From positions 32,247,725-32,311,724 of the forward strand of contig JAQFVV010000002.1 of NCBI GenBank assembly GCA_028023455.1: a DNA stretch of 64,000 nt, read 5' to 3'. Shown here piece by piece: positions 11,743 to 26,351 of the stretch. The number at the start of each line of letters is the position of its first letter. Position 1 is the stretch's first letter. The notes below the pieces were generated by a model that was not told where the DNA came from, did not search any database, and saw nothing but the letters and a program-made list of their open reading frames with translations. Source of the DNA: Epiperipatus broadwayi. Its lineage: Eukaryota > Onychophora > Udeonychophora > Euonychophora > Peripatidae. A program made the position numbers and the translations under genes.

Positions 11743-14700
11743 GTATATTTATTATAATTTTTTTTTTTTTTTACAGCTACATAATTTTGCATACTATTTT
11801 AAACACACACATGCAAACATATATATTTGATTATGTTGGAGTATAAATTTTTCAATTAAATTTAACACATAATTTCATATTTAAATAAATAAACACTATA
11901 TTCCAAGTATGGATATATATATTGTAACCATATGTTTTGGCTCAATGATAGTAGGTTTTATCTAGTGGATAAATGTGTAAAATTTTAAATTTTAATTGGT
12001 AATAATTTGTTAAGATATTGAACATCAATGTGTAGAGACTAGTTATAGAGTAAAATGCTTGTGGATTATAATTTTCCAACTAAGCAAAAGCTCACTAAGA
12101 AATATCTTGAAAGTGAAGATGGTCTTGACTGTTTGTGAAACACTGGAAAGTCTGATAGAGTGGATATAAATTCCATAAACATTTTATCACAGGTTCCAGT
12201 GGCAGCTATTTCAATATAATATTTTATAGTATTAAACTAATTTGGAAGCATGAAAATATGTAACATTTTTTTAGTATTATTAAACAATAATTAAAAATAA
12301 ACAGCAAAATCAATTAATAATTCTTCTACATTTTCTTTATAAACAATGTTTAAATAAGTTATATTTAAATTGAAATGTATCAGTCTAGATTTTCTGTCAC
12401 TAGAGGGATAAAATATTAATTTATTCACATTTTACAGTCATTGGCTCATTTATAACCAATCCTGCCATGTAATACAAAGTATATAATATAAAAGTTTGTA
12501 GAGTGGGGGACTACTCTAAGAAATGTAAATCTGAACAAGACTACAACTCTCCACTTCTGAAGTAAAATAGAAGAAATAAGCTAGAAAATAATAATTTTGA
12601 AAATTAATTGGGACAAAATTTCATAGTTATATGGATTTGAACAGCATGGAATAAAACTTACTAACCCTATGACATTTCTGCACTACTTTCCATCGATCTT
12701 AGATTCTGAACTTTGACTACTGAGGGAAGGAAAAACTGGAATGACCGCTATTTGGATAAATATTTACATAAACATGTACTATTTGGAACGAAAAATAATA
12801 CCAGAAAACGTAAGCAATTATTTTTGTTTTCTTTATTTTAATCAATTGTCAGAACTAATAAGAACACAAAAGTTATTTAGATTGAAGAGAAAAAAAAGAT
12901 TAAAGTATTTTAAATTTCGCGCTGCCCTTAATTCAGCATTAAGCAGAAAAATACATTTGTGTATAAATTGATATTTCAAGAAAAATATTCGAAATCATTT
13001 TTAAGAAAAGTTTCAAGAGATAATGAAGAAACTAAAATTTCATTTTTAAATCATATAAAGTAATTAGTTTTAAAAGAAAAACGCATGAAGTATTTCTTAT
13101 TTCATTGGGGAAAGAACTCATCTGCTCTGAAATTTCCCGCGAAGCAGTCACGTATATATATTATTAATAATTGCTTACTATTGAATCAATTCTGCTTAAC
13201 ATTCTTAAATATGAATTAATTTGCCAATAGTAGTGGATAAAGAAATATTGATTTTTTTTTTATCTTGATTATACAACATATAAATTAGTAATATTTTAAG
13301 TGTTTAGAATCGCCTAGATTATTTAAAAATTGTGACAATTACTGTAGACGAAAAAACAAAGTAAACAAAATCCATAAATGATTTAAAAAGTTTATTTTCA
13401 AAGATTGTAATAAACTGATTTTAATTGTGCTACATTTGGAAAAATATGTTACATATTAATTAAAAACGCCTAGAAGATCGTATTTATAATTAAATAGATT
13501 CTTCTCAGTATAACTAAAAACATCCTAATTTGCTGATAAAAGGGAAGTGAAAGTATTTATTTATTTTTATCGTTAGTGAATAACTTGTAAAGTAATAATG
13601 TTTTAAACTGTTTTAAAATCATCCAGATTATTTAAGAGTATGACAGATCTTCGCGCAGATGGAAAAGCAAAAATAGACAAATCAGTAAATATTAATTCAA
13701 CCTATTTTAAGTGTCTTATTCTCGAAAATGTTTTAATATTGCTTCATTACGCTTACATTAGCACACAAACTGATAAAGGATTTCTATTGCCATTGGAGAA
13801 GTGTTTGAATTTTGTCTGAAGATGCTAATATTGAACAGGATAACCAATATATATATTACTTAGGAATGTTTGCTTATATCTGTTTTCATGTTGTTTTACT
13901 TATAAGAACGGATAAAACTTCGATAAAGTCCAATGGTAGAGAATGTAATGTTTGTTTATGTTGTTATTGCTATATAATATTGTAATACGTTTTTTTTTTT
14001 TTTCCTTTCATGTGTTATTCAGGCATTAGTTTTTTTTATATATTTATATATCAGGGTATAGAATATACTTAGTAATGATGTAGCAGTGTATAAAGTTATA
14101 TACATTTATTATCAATATTTATATTATTTTCCCAATGAAGGGAAAGCATAATGTTAAATATCATTTATCTGATAAGAAAGAGAAATGTTTATCTCTTTCA
14201 CTGCTAAAACAGATGTTAATATTATATTGAGATGGGGAACAAATAGACCCAAACTGGTCAACATTATACACATAATGATACAATTGTTCTATTATATAAA
14301 ATAATTTAATAAGCATTTTTTTTTTATTGCTTAATTTTGCTTATGAATGAAAATGTCCACTGTAAATACAAAATGTAGTTTGGTCCTCCTTGTTTACGTG
14401 TACATGGCTTGCTATAAAAAGTATAATTATTATTTTAAAATAATTAATGGTTATTTTACTGATATTGGTGGTATGTTTATAAAACATTATCAGTTTCTGC
14501 AATATGAAATGGAATATTTATGTTTCCACTTAGATTATTAATGTGGTTTTATCTTGCTATTGTATTGATCAGAATTTGTGATAGATTTTAGGATGAGTTT
14601 GGGTTACATATAAGAGCCTTAGATATAATAATATTAATATTGTGCATGGGATGATGGAAAATTCCCCATTGTTGATTAATATGAAAGGATGATATTGTGA

Positions 14701-14841
14701 GGCTGATTAAGAGTTAGTACTTAGAGCATAGTTAATCCTAAAAGAGGATGATCCCCATGGTCTGAATTCTACTTTCCAGTGAAGAGGCACTGCCCTCACT
14801 TTTATATCTATGAAAAGGTACTAGAATTGGCCATATTCTTA

Positions 14842-14886
14842 TACAACTATTATGTTGTTTCTTGATATACAACTATTATGTTGTTT
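14842..14886 (+). repeat. Short tandem duplication, 25-bp period
   Basis: ATACAACTATTATGTTGTTT occurs twice in a row. A similar local tandem duplication (ATAGGATTTGAAGTTATGGT, 23-bp period) lies at about 16308-16351. Confidence 0.8.
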
Positions 14887-15959
14887 TGTAGAGCCTCCTT
14901 TATTGTTAGATCCTTCAGGAAGTTATATAGTTAATATTCCTCCATGTATGGTGAAGTTTAGTGTTTTTTAAATCGAATAGCAAGGATAGGATAAAGTCAG
15001 ATTAGGGGACACTGATATAGCTATAGTGTTTATCTAATTAAAATAGTGTCTTCCTGATGTGTAATCTTCATCAGTTTATAAACAGACCAACCAAAATATA
15101 CTAGTGTTTATAGAACTTCTACATAAAAGAGCAAGGTATGTACATGGACAATGTGGATTGGTTTTCAACAAGTAGTTATTTACTGATGAATTAGTAAGAT
15201 CAGTTAATTAATAAATGGTTAAGTTGTGGACATAGTGAATGTTTTGGTGTCATATGTGCATTTAACTGATGATGTTTGCCCCCACATCAATACAATGAAA
15301 TCTTTTTATAGTAAATTATAATAAATTATTACTTGTATTGAATGTGATAATTGCCCTTATCATATTCTAATAACTCAAACAGCTACAGTTTGATATAATA
15401 AATTGTAATTTAGAGTTTTTACATTTAAAACTTGCATATTTGCAATTTCAATGCTAAGATAACTCAAATAAGTTTAACTATCTTATTCTACCAGATAGAA
15501 TAATAAAGAAACATATCCAAAATGTTTGTCATATTAGTTTGTCATTACTTACCACATAATTAATTTCCATGCCTAATTTTGGAATGGATTTATCTCGTTT
15601 CATGTAATGTGTCTGAAGGAGACTTGTACATAATGTAAATAAATATTAATAACTGAAACACAGGCTTGTTATATACCTGTGTCTATATTGTTGTGTTAAA
15701 AATTTATTTAGTTGTCAGTATTCTTATTGCTAATCAACACATCCACACATTATTATTGTTATTGCTATCGGCATATCCTATGATTATATGGAAATCGTCA
15801 TCAATCAATATGGTAAAAGTCACTATATGTATGTATATCAGAATAATTTTGTTAAGCCCTATAATTTATGAGTATATCTAGGGCATCATAACTTAATAAT
15901 TAAATATACTAACCTAAACAATATTATTTTAAGTGATATACTAAAAGATTAAAAAAAAA

Positions 15960-16900
15960 ACCTAATATTGGTTTGATCAGTTTATTTGAATCCACGGACC
16001 TATCATTCACTGGTCTTGATCACCTTGTTTCTAATTAATGGAGAAAGAAAGTTGGAAAGCTATTGCGTTTAGCTATTGAAAAATCACTCTTACTTATTGA
16101 AACTTAAAATTTATCATAGTTAGGGAATTTATAGAATTTATGTGAAATTATTGAATATTGTTTAGTAATTCAATTCAGTATTAAGAGTTATTTTGTGTGT
16201 TATGCTTGGGTAGTGGTAAAATCCCTCTCACTGACCCAAGTGTATCTTGTATAACACCCTTTAAGCTATGTGAACCCTGAGAAGGATCAAGTTATATCAA
16301 TTTGTGATAGGATTTGAAGTTATGGTATATATAGGATTTGAAGTTATGGTAAATTTATATCCAGTTAATTATTATAATTAGAGTGGAAGGAATTGTGTTG
16401 CATTCACCGTGATATATAGGGTCAACCAAACTTTAAAGTATCAATTACTTCTTTTGTCTGAAATGTATAGTTGGTTTTGACTTTATGGTGAATATTCTGG
16501 TTTTAGTAAGCTTAGAATCCGTATTTTATTTAATTGTCTTATTATCATTTAATTCAATATCAAATTTAGAGTTCTGTACATCATCTTTCATCATCATCAT
16601 TCCTCTCATCTGTCATTTCAGTCTTTTTTTATTTTTTTTCTTATCCTAATTCATTATCCTAATTAACTCGTCATTCATTAGCTCTTGTTCCAGTATCAAC
16701 TTAATCATCCATTAACTCTTATACATCTTCATTCTTTTCTCTTCATTCTCAGACTCGTTTTATTTTATTATTTAATTATTACTTAGTTTCATCATCCATT
16801 TAATCATTTACATCCTCATTTACTTATTGCCTAATTTATACTTCTACTTTCATATTCATTCCATCAATCTAATTATTATTTATTTATTGGTTTGACATAT
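15960..16900 (+). repeat. Dispersed repeat copy 1 (TCATC-rich 3' half)
   Basis: Shares an ordered series of blocks with 49870-50800: a CATTCACTG block, TGGGTAGTGGTAAAATCCCT, GTAAGCTTAGAAT and the long TCATCATCATT pyrimidine-rich end. Roughly 940 bp and diverged. No reading frame survives. Class unknown; the pyrimidine-rich part might be an untranslated region of a retroelement. Confidence 0.65.
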
Positions 16901-17446
16901 ATTAAGTTTATTTTATAACTTTTTTGTTTGTTTGCTTGTTTGTGGATTTTGAGGCTAGTTTGACCAGAAATTATTAATCACCTTGTGATCTTCTCTAAGA
17001 TTATAGTTTCATGCGAGCTTAGCTAATAAAGAAATCATCATTAGTTTATCATTTATTTTAGGCGTATATTCTAGATTGGTTTTAGCTAGAAAGGTTACAG
17101 AGAAAGATATGTTTTTCAAATGTGTAAATTAGACTAGTTAAATTAGCCGGAAGGCTACATGGGCGATTAAAGCGCCTAAAACATGCGGGATGATTCATTT
17201 ATGATTACAGCAATCTAGGAGATGGTTACAATATATAAAACATTTCTTCTACATTTTTTTTATTAAAAAAATATAAATAATAAAAAAAAATTTTTATAAG
17301 CATATTTACCTAATCAAGAAATAATCTAAAAATATATGACTACATATTTTTTGTGTCTTCTATCAAAATAGGAAAGCATTCTGCGTGAAAAGATTTTTTT
17401 AATATTTCAAAAAGTAATAATAGCATATACATATATATAAATGTAA

Positions 17447-17545
17447 AAACAGTCAATACTTAAACAATATCAATAACAATTTCAATGCATTGTCAAGACA
17501 ATCTCCTTTAAACAGTAAAGATGGAAATCCACCTTTATATGTGGT
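17447..17545 (+). repeat. Single arm of the 1387 foldback family
   Basis: CAATATCAATAACAATTTCA, CATTGTCAAGACA and AAGATGGAAATCC match one arm of the element at 1387-1572. The opposite arm is missing. Confidence 0.6.
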
Positions 17546-18109
17546 CTAATGTGTTTATATACATATGGATATATATATAGAGATAATTTATTGAGCATCC
17601 TAAGTGCTTTTCCAGATTATATTCTCATTTCTTTATGAAAAAGAATATTTGATATTGTAGAAACAAGATGATTAAAAGTTTTATAATGTCATGACTGTGT
17701 TCTTTAAAATTGTTGAAGATGTAATTGTCTTTCTGATGATTATATTCATTGAAAAAATATTGAATTGTATAGTGATGACCTCATTGTAGGCAGTGATGCA
17801 TTATCAGAAAAAATGACTCTCTATCTTTGATATATGATATTCTTATTTTAGTTCTAAGTCATTGCAGATAGAACAGCAAGCCATCAGATTATATAATTGA
17901 AGACATCATCAAATATTAAATCTTTGCAAATATAAAGCAAAAAAAGAGCCACTGAGAAAATTTGACAAATGGGTAGAATAATGAATTCAAGACTATTAGA
18001 TGTATTGCCAATCAAACTGAATGATAGTTTTCATATTTTCAAAGAAGGACACAATCATCTTGAACTGACTTGCCAGATATCTAAGGTTCATAACTATTTC
18101 GGATACCAA

Positions 18110-18490
18110 AGACTTTTCTTTAGTTGGAGAGCACAATAAAGAGTCTTTTCTCTTGTCTATACTTATCTTAAATTATCATATATGAAAGTCATTTCAGAAT
18201 TCCCATGGTGTTTAAAGAACTCATGCTTTCAGTAATTTAATGCATTTATCCAAAAATTTTGCCTGTTGTATTTAAAAAAGAAATATTCTTATAGTACTTG
18301 TGATTATCTGTATCACCTTTGTTTTTTGTAGAGTGCATTTTATGACGGAACGTGTCATTGACACATTGATATGTGGGAAAAGTACTTCTAAAGAATTTCA
18401 GAGTTCTTATTTGCTCATAATGCTTTGAACATCTGTCAAAAGCATAGAAAGTATCTTTTTTGGTATGTTCACAATATATATTAGACATTT
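18110..18490 (-). pseudogene. Possible decayed C2H2 zinc-finger gene fragment
   Basis: Read on the - strand, the segment shows SNIYCEHTKKDTFYAFDRCS and TLKFFRSTFPTYQC in one frame, and TREKTLYCA in another frame further on. These resemble the HTGEKPYxCDxCxK linker and first half of C2H2 fingers, with several Cys and His ligands already lost. The frame is interrupted. If right, this is a relic of a zinc-finger array, a gene class greatly expanded in some invertebrates. The similarity is short and degenerate, so chance cannot be excluded. Confidence 0.3.
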
Positions 18491-21400
18491 CTGAAATGTC
18501 AATTATGATCTGATAATTTACAATTTATTGGCTCATCCTCATAATTTAGTACGTAAAAATATTAATAATGAGCTCATCATATACAGATTCTACATGAACT
18601 TTTTCAATGGTGCATAACCCAAGGGATACTTAAATTTTATACATTGATTTATGAATAAGAAAGTACTAATTTAGAAATCATTTATACCCTTTTTTAGAGT
18701 TTTGCTATATTACCGACTTCATTTTTTTTTTTAAAAAAATGTTGTGATTCTATATTTTTTTTTTTTTTTCATTTCAGCGAATGAAGCGAATGCAATTGCA
18801 TTATCTGCAACTGAATTCTTATTTGAAAATTTGTTTCTACCGAATGAAAGGATTACACAATCACAGATATTTGCTTCCAAATAATAATTAGAAACACTTT
18901 GTAGTAAGAAATAAAAAAAACACTATGAAAACTACCACTAATTATGATAAAACTATTTGTTTGTTGCACAAGTTCACAGATATTTAATATTTTCACACAC
19001 GTACGTTATTTCTAATTGATCAAGACTATCAATAAAGAGGCTTTTAATTTAAAGATGCATGGTGAATTGGTGGAAGGAACATTGTTGCCAACATTTTTTC
19101 TCTTGGTTCATTTAGTGAACATTTACATTAGACTTGAGTGTCTTTAAATACCCAATTTTCTAAGAACAGCCATATATAGATGTCATAAGACATTCTAGAA
19201 TAAAAGAGCGTTAAACATTGACCATTTTATCTTGATGCCAGACATATTTGAGAAGTTGTATAGAAATTACTCATTTATGTGTATATCTTGAGATTAATGG
19301 CATATTTATCTTTGTATTGATATATACTGCGTATATAGATGCTTTATTTCTATCATAAAAAGCTTGCTTTTACTTAAAAAAATGGGTTTAACTGAGTTTA
19401 AATATAAACTTTTTCCCAAACTGTGTTCTTATGTTACATAAAAATGATTTGCTAAAATAAATATCGTGCATAATAAATATAATAATTTGTTTTAGTTACC
19501 TTTGTCCACTTGTTCCATTCATATTGCTACTCATCCTTGTTTCTCTTCTATGATTGTTCACATTGCAAATTTTTATTCTAATTTAGATTGCATGTCATGA
19601 AGCACTATGTAATATTACAACTAATTGGAACTGTTTCAAAAACAGTAAAACTGAAGATAAACTCAATATTAATGTAATGATAATATAATCAATTTATTAT
19701 ATACAAAATATTTACAACTGAACATCTTTTTGCCACATCATTACACGTTTTTCTATCATTTTATAATAAAAGTTTACTTATTTATCCAGTTGTATTAATC
19801 TTTATTATTATATCACTTAAGATTTTGTGTAAATTTAATTCTATTACTATTTCTCTTAAGTAGTTAATTTTTTCCAATATTATTAGTATCCAATTAATCT
19901 CGCCTTAATTATTATTTAGTATTTTACTTCTGAAGTGTAATTTTTTGTGATTTTGAGTTTATGCTGACTTAATCAATATGTATATGACTGATTTTATCTT
20001 TTTGATTATTCTTTTCATACTTACGGTATACCAAGTACTACTTTCACATCTCTTTCAATGATTATATGTTAAATTTAAGCAAGAATTTCAAATCTTTAAT
20101 CAAATGAATGATTAAACATTTTGGTAATGAATATTATTTACAAGACTTCATAGACAGTTACTTGCTTTAAATTGATGTCAAAAATTCATATTTAAATTTC
20201 ATTAACAATATTTAGTAATAACTAGAAATATCCTGATCACAATATGTGACTTAATTCAGTTATTCTTTGGTTAGGATACAATACAGAAAGATATAAAAAT
20301 CTTTGAGAGGCATACTTGCACATATTCATCAAGTAAAAACGATCTTATAAGAAAGTTTTTTCTCATTACCTTTACATTTAACACTTTAACTACAATATAT
20401 ATTAGAAATATTCGTTGGCTTGTGATATAGGACATGTTACTTGTAGCCTGAAAAACCCTAAGAAATCAGCAATATATAATATTCTTGATCACTAATATGG
20501 CCATCTCTTAATCTTCAAATAAAATAAAATAAAGCAATACCCAACTTTGATTTCAAATTAACTGACATGGATCTATATAATTTTATATTGAATTCAAATG
20601 ATAGGAGTTTTAAGTTATAATCAGTATTTTTTTCCCAACATGAACACACTTCACCTTTTAACTATTCCATGTGCACACGACTCAAATCATCCTTTAAATC
20701 CCCACAAAATTGATAGAACAATGTAACTTATTTTGTATTTTAAATGATAAAAGAACTTTCAATGCTTTATATTTTTTTTTAGACATTATGTTCAAGTAAT
20801 TTTGGACATAAATACTTTGTTTTCTGTTATTTTAATATTTCTCTTTTTAAACGATTATGTCATAAAATTATGTCCACATTTACTTCTTGGTAATCTTATA
20901 CCTAAACATATAATGTTTTATCATTAAGAATTAATAAATTAATTTAATTTAAAATTGTTACTTGTAATTTTTTATTTATGACATGAATATGATTTTTAAT
21001 AAAACAGTTTATTTTACATTAGTTAAATAGTTTAAATATTTTTAATGGATTATTTCCTAATGTAAGTAAAATTTTACTTTCATCTAATACACATGGTTAA
21101 TCATCAGATCTCATACATCTTTAAATCACATTTGAAATATTTTATATAAACTAATAAAGGTCATCTTCATTTCATATTTAAGTGATTTATTTCACATTTT
21201 ATAAGTCAATGAAATACGATAAATTTGATTTCAGAGGGTATTTAAATTAACATTCACCTTAGATTTACACATTAACTTTGAAACGTGATTCTTATTCTTG
21301 ATTAGTAAATAACATATTTTAAGCATTCTAAACAATTTTAATAAAATAGAATATTAAAATTAAATAACAGACAAAATTCTATGATCTTACTACAAGATTA

Positions 21401-21824
21401 ATAATATATTTTGAATCCAGTATTTGAATGACTATATATATTTATTTCTATTTAAAATTCGAAGTTAAATCAGCAAATTTTTGCAAAATAATGAACAGTT
21501 ACAGATTTTTTTCTCGATTATGAGATATGAATATTTTGTTTATATAATTGTAGGTTTCATGTAGCTTCAGTCGATTTTTGAAATAGGAATTCAAACAATC
21601 ATTTCTGAACTTGGGGAATAACTTTATAGTTTGTTATCAATATTTAAATTCTTGTGCTTTTGATTTTAATTCTCAAATAGCTTTTCTACTCCCAGGAAAC
21701 TTTCATGATGAATATAAACTGATTCTTGGTAGTCATTAATTTATGGTCTAAGTAAAATAATAAAAATATTTAATTCCTCCAGATTGAAATTTTTTACATA
21801 GATAATATAGTCAAAATAAGAGTC

Positions 21825-22018
21825 ATAGATCACATGACCCTATCTCTTAAGCTTGTAAGTTATAAACAATGAGGATTGCCAATTCCTCAACAAGCTTTGT
21901 GATAATTGCTTAGCCAGCAGCACTTAAAATATCTCTGTCAGGAACCCCCCCAAACCCCTGACCATGGTTTCATGCTTTGGCACTCCTCGGAGAGATGCCA
22001 GGATAGGTTCAGACACTT
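21825..22018 (+). repeat. Single arm related to the 26057 foldback
   Basis: CACATGACCCTATCTCTTAA, CTCAACAAGCTTTGTG, ATATCTCTGTCAGGAACCCC and TTTGGCACTCCTC match, in order, the reverse complement of the right half of the element at 26057-26351. Confidence 0.75.
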
Positions 22019-22336
22019 GATAATATATTTGTAAATTATATTAAATCTTAAAGAAATTTTTACCATTGGAGTTGAAAATATGCTGCAGGTTACTTATAAG
22101 ATTCAACTTGCTAAAAGATCCTAAAAGTTTTTTCAATCATCCAGGATATCTGTTTTTAAACAAATAAAATTTTAATTGCTGTTAGGCCTTAGAAATTTGA
22201 TGTTTCGCTTTTTGATCAGGTATGGCTCTCTTTTTTTTTTTTTTTACATAAATTGTTATTTAGGATTTTAAATTAATTAACTTAATTTGACATCTGGCAT
22301 GCCTTTTTTATTAACTAAGAAAAATAACATTTCTGT

Positions 22337-22678
22337 ATTTAAACTCAGACTTTCAAGCTCTCTACAGCTATCCATTCCATTCTATACAACCAATATATAT
22401 GATCATATACATATGAAAAAGATATGATCTCCAATATACATATTTCATGCTGAACCAACACTCATCAGTTGGTCCAGATCATGATCTCCCACCCATATAT
22501 ATAATCGGTTCTCCATTTATCTGAGCACTGATTATATATGTGTATGAAGATTATGATCTGGACCAACTGATGAGTGGTGGTTTAGCACGAAATACATATA
22601 TTGTAGATCATTTATCTTTTTCACATATATGTGGTCATGTGTATCAGTTGTATAGGAGTCTGAGTTCAAATCCCTTTT
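22337..22678. repeat. Foldback of the TTTAGCAC family
   Basis: Left arm with AAACTCAGACTTTCAAG and CATGCTGAACCA; right arm with TGGTTTAGCACGAAATACAT and TCTGAGTTCAAATCCC. The arms meet around the ATAATCGG / CTGATTAT junction near 22500-22540, so there is hardly any loop. Confidence 0.83.
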
Positions 22679-24000
22679 AATTACATTAAGTTCAGCATAG
22701 ACAATATACTTGTATTTAAATATTCCTGTTTTTAATTATTTTAATCCTAATTAACATGAAAGAGTTAAGATTTTATCTTAAAAGCCAATTAAACATTTTT
22801 GTTCTTGGTCTGTAACGACATTTTTCTTTTAAAGTTTTTTAAAAAATTTTAACTTTAGTTTTCTAAGACTTTATTTGCAAAATTTTACTATTTAACTAAA
22901 ATAAACTCTGATTTAAGTTGAGTTATCAAATTTCTTATTTTTATTTTTTATTTTATTAATTTAAAAAAAAATCTAAAAAGTAATTTTATTTAGCTTCATT
23001 AAAAATATATATATAAAAAGTCATATACTTAAAATAATTTAAATGAAAATTACATTTTTTTGTTATAACAATTAAAATAAATTAGATTTTATTTATTACA
23101 AAATTAAAATGAATTATATTTCATTTATTAAATAAGTGTCTATATAAACTCAACTTTACACTATATTCATTTATGTATAAGCATAAATATTTTATTATGT
23201 GTATGCATATATAATTAGATGCCAAACTAATTAACAAAAATATTTGGATATTCTTAAGTAAATCCGTCTAATGACCCTTTCCTATCAGAACAAATCTATT
23301 TATTCTACTCATTGCTATATCTATGCTTTATGTCTATTAGACAATCTTATATATCATGCAGCAAACACTTCAGTAAATTACAATGACTCGCATTTAATTA
23401 AAATATTAAATATGTGTAGTTATAACTTTACAGTCGTGTACAATATAGCAAATTTGGCTTCATTGTACAATATTTGATATGAAAGTTTCTAAATTTAATT
23501 TTTAAGGAGTGTAAAGTAAAATATATAGGTTAGGTGTGAAATTCAGAGTATCTGAATCTAGTCGAATTTCAGTTCATATTTATGTATGTGGAAGTTTTAA
23601 AAATTTGTTTATTTTTAACCTTTTTTTTTTTTTTTATCTTTTGTGCACATGATTTATGCTTGTAACTAAATCATCATTATTCTTTCATTTTCCTTACTGT
23701 CTTCAGTCAAGTAATATAGGGTCCATCTTATGACAACTGGGTTGTGTATTTGACCAGTCACTTTTCTATCTTTTAATTATACTTTTAGTAATTTTAATTT
23801 CTCTCTTTATTGTTTTTTCTCTATCTTTGTATTGAAAAAATGTAATAACTTTATTCATTTATAAGTGATTGTTAATGGTTCAAATGTAGTCTTCTCTTAT
23901 ATCTATATTTAAATAAAAAATAAAAGTGAATAAGATTATATAATGTTCTTTTCCACTAAATCCAATTATACACCCTCCTTTTTTTCTTTCCAAAATTTTT

Positions 24001-24170
24001 ATTTTTTCATCATCATATATATTACTTGCTTAAAACATCCAACATTTCAACCATTTTATTTGTAGTCACTTTCAAGGATTTGGGGAATAAAGAAGCAAAT
24101 CCTTGAAAATGACTACAAGGTCGAAATGTTGGATGTTTAAACAGGAAATATATATATGATGATAAAAAAT
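24001..24170. repeat. Foldback repeat, 170 bp
   Basis: Left arm CATCATCATATATATTAC, then AACATCCAACATTTCAACC and CTTTCAAGGATTTG; the right arm is its inverted copy (CAAATCCTTGAAAATGACTA, then GTCGAAATGTTGGATGTT). Outside it, TTCTTTTCCACTAAATCC and GGATTTAATGGAAAAGAA (about 23946 and 24194) extend the inverted symmetry. Confidence 0.82.
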
Positions 24171-25234
24171 TAAAGTTTTATATTTTTTGAGTGGATTTAA
24201 TGGAAAAGAATATTATATTTTATAAGTTATATATATTTGAAAGAAAAAAAGGAGGTATGTGCTGTTGTAAAAAAAGGATTTAACAGTAGTGATAATAAGT
24301 GAATAAGATTATTATTTAACAAGAACTTTAAATGAGCCGTAAGAGAGAGCACTTATGAAATATTCAGAAACTCATAAATATTGGCACTATTTCACAAAAA
24401 TGCATTTTGGAGAATTTTTGGAGGAAAAAAAAAAATCAGGGAAAACAGCTTTTCTAAAACATCATAATTATGTTCAATAAGATAATGTATAGAGGATATG
24501 CTGAGGACATTATCTTCTTTTTTATTTATATATCATTTAAAAAATTTTATTATCTGAATAATAGTTATGGTTCTGTTATACAACCATATAGTTAAAGTCC
24601 AAAATATAGTCTTAAAATTCTTTCAGAAGCATAAAAATTCATGTAATCATTTTCTATAAATCCTGCTTACTAAACCATCTTGAAATCCTACTATAGTTTT
24701 ATTAGGAAGATATATCATTAACACTTGAACCTGTACTTATCAAAAGAAAAAAAAAATTCACACTCATGCAAATAAAATATTTTTATGAATATTAAGTAAA
24801 ATTATAAGTATAGGATTATCATATATATTTTTTTTGCACAACTGTGCATCTTAGAGTGATTGATATATCACGGAGTTTGGATTATGATCGTTTTTCTTGG
24901 CTTTTTTTTTTTTGGAAGCTTTTAGTTTGCAGACTATTTAGACTGGCCACTGCAATTATTATATAAAACTGTCATCCATGGGAAATATTTTTGAATTATT
25001 TGTTCAACAAACTTATAACATTTACAGTTTACTTCTGTTAGAATACCATTTTTATTGATGTTTATAAATTACAGGGTTTTCCTCTCCTGCAGCTACACCA
25101 AATTAGAAGATTTCATTTACTCAAGATAGGGGAAAAAAATTGCTGTTGGGGTTTTTTATGGTATTTTTCTAAATATTTAATATCTAATATACAGGCTATA
25201 TATATATACCTGTGCAAACAATGTAATATATATA

Positions 25235-25540
25235 AAGGGTATTTTGAGCTCAGACTTTCACATGACCCTCAACTCTCCACACTATCTCATACCACTGATA
25301 CCCTTGACCACATATATGTCTAAAAGATAATCACCAATATACATATTTTGTGCTAAACCAGCACTTGTCAGTTGGTCCAGATTATCATCTCTACACATAT
25401 ATTGGACCGATGAGTGCTGGTTTAGCACGAAATACATATATTGGTGATTATCTTTTAGACATATATGTGGTCAAGTGTATCAGTGGTATGAGATAGTGTG
25501 GATAGTTGAGGGTCGAAAGCCTGAGCTCAAAATACCCTAT
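25235..25540. repeat. Foldback of the TTTAGCAC family, tight termini
   Basis: The ends AGGGTATTTTGAGCTCAG and CTGAGCTCAAAATACCCT are exact inverted repeats. Inside, CTAAACCAGCACT and AGTGCTGGTTTAGCACG mirror each other with a short centre near 25400. This copy has the best-defined termini of the family. Confidence 0.87.
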
Positions 25541-26056
25541 AAATATTTAATTGTATTTGTTAGAAGATGAAATTTGCATCCTGATTCTTATTATTGAAAA
25601 GAGTAGGAACAAATGAGTCTTTTGCAAAAAGAAAAAGATTTATCATAAAAGGAAAAACTAAAACTAATCATCATTGAAAATAAAAATGAAGTGATGAATT
25701 TATTAACTTTTTTGAAATTTGAATAAAATTGCCAATTATCTTCAAATAGAGTTAGTCAATTTAGTACATGAAGAGTTTTAAAATCTGAAGTCTGACCGTT
25801 GTCATATTATTTATTAAGTAATTAGTAAAGTTAATTATTTTAAACTTCTTAGAAGTCTTTTCTTAAATTTTTTTTTTATAAATATACATACTACCCAATT
25901 TGAAAGCTGGTTTCATTTCCAATACAAATCTGGTGGTACTTTTTAGATTTTACACAAGTGGTATTTTCTTTTTAAGTGGAAAACAAATTCAGTAAAAAGA
26001 AAGTGCAATATATATAAATATTGTTCATTTGTTCTCTTCAAGAGTATTAAATAACT

Positions 26057-26351
26057 AAACAAAGGGCTTTGCTAATAGCTCAACAAGCTTGGTGATAAAT
26101 GCTTAGCCAGGTTTTTTTTTCTATTCAATAGTTAACTCTTAGATAAATGCTGGCTTTGGGTTGGTATTTTTAGATCTAGTGTCTGAAACTATCCTAGCGC
26201 ATCTGAGGAGTGCCAAAGCACGAAACCATTGGTCAGGCGTTTGGGGGGAGGTTCCTGACAGATATTTTAAATGCTTTCTCTGGCTAAGCATTAGCAAAGC
26301 TCTTTGTTTATATTTTACAAGTTTAAAAGAAATGGGGTCATGTGATATATG
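26057..26351. repeat. Foldback repeat with GCTTAGCCAG arms
   Basis: Left end CAAAGGGCTTTGCTAATAGC with ATGCTTAGCCAGG; right end TGGCTAAGCATTAGCAAAGC and CTTTG. The middle includes GGAGTGCCAAAGCACGAAAC and the G run GGGGGGAGG. The open frame at 26161-26352 is an accidental reading of this repeat. Confidence 0.78.
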
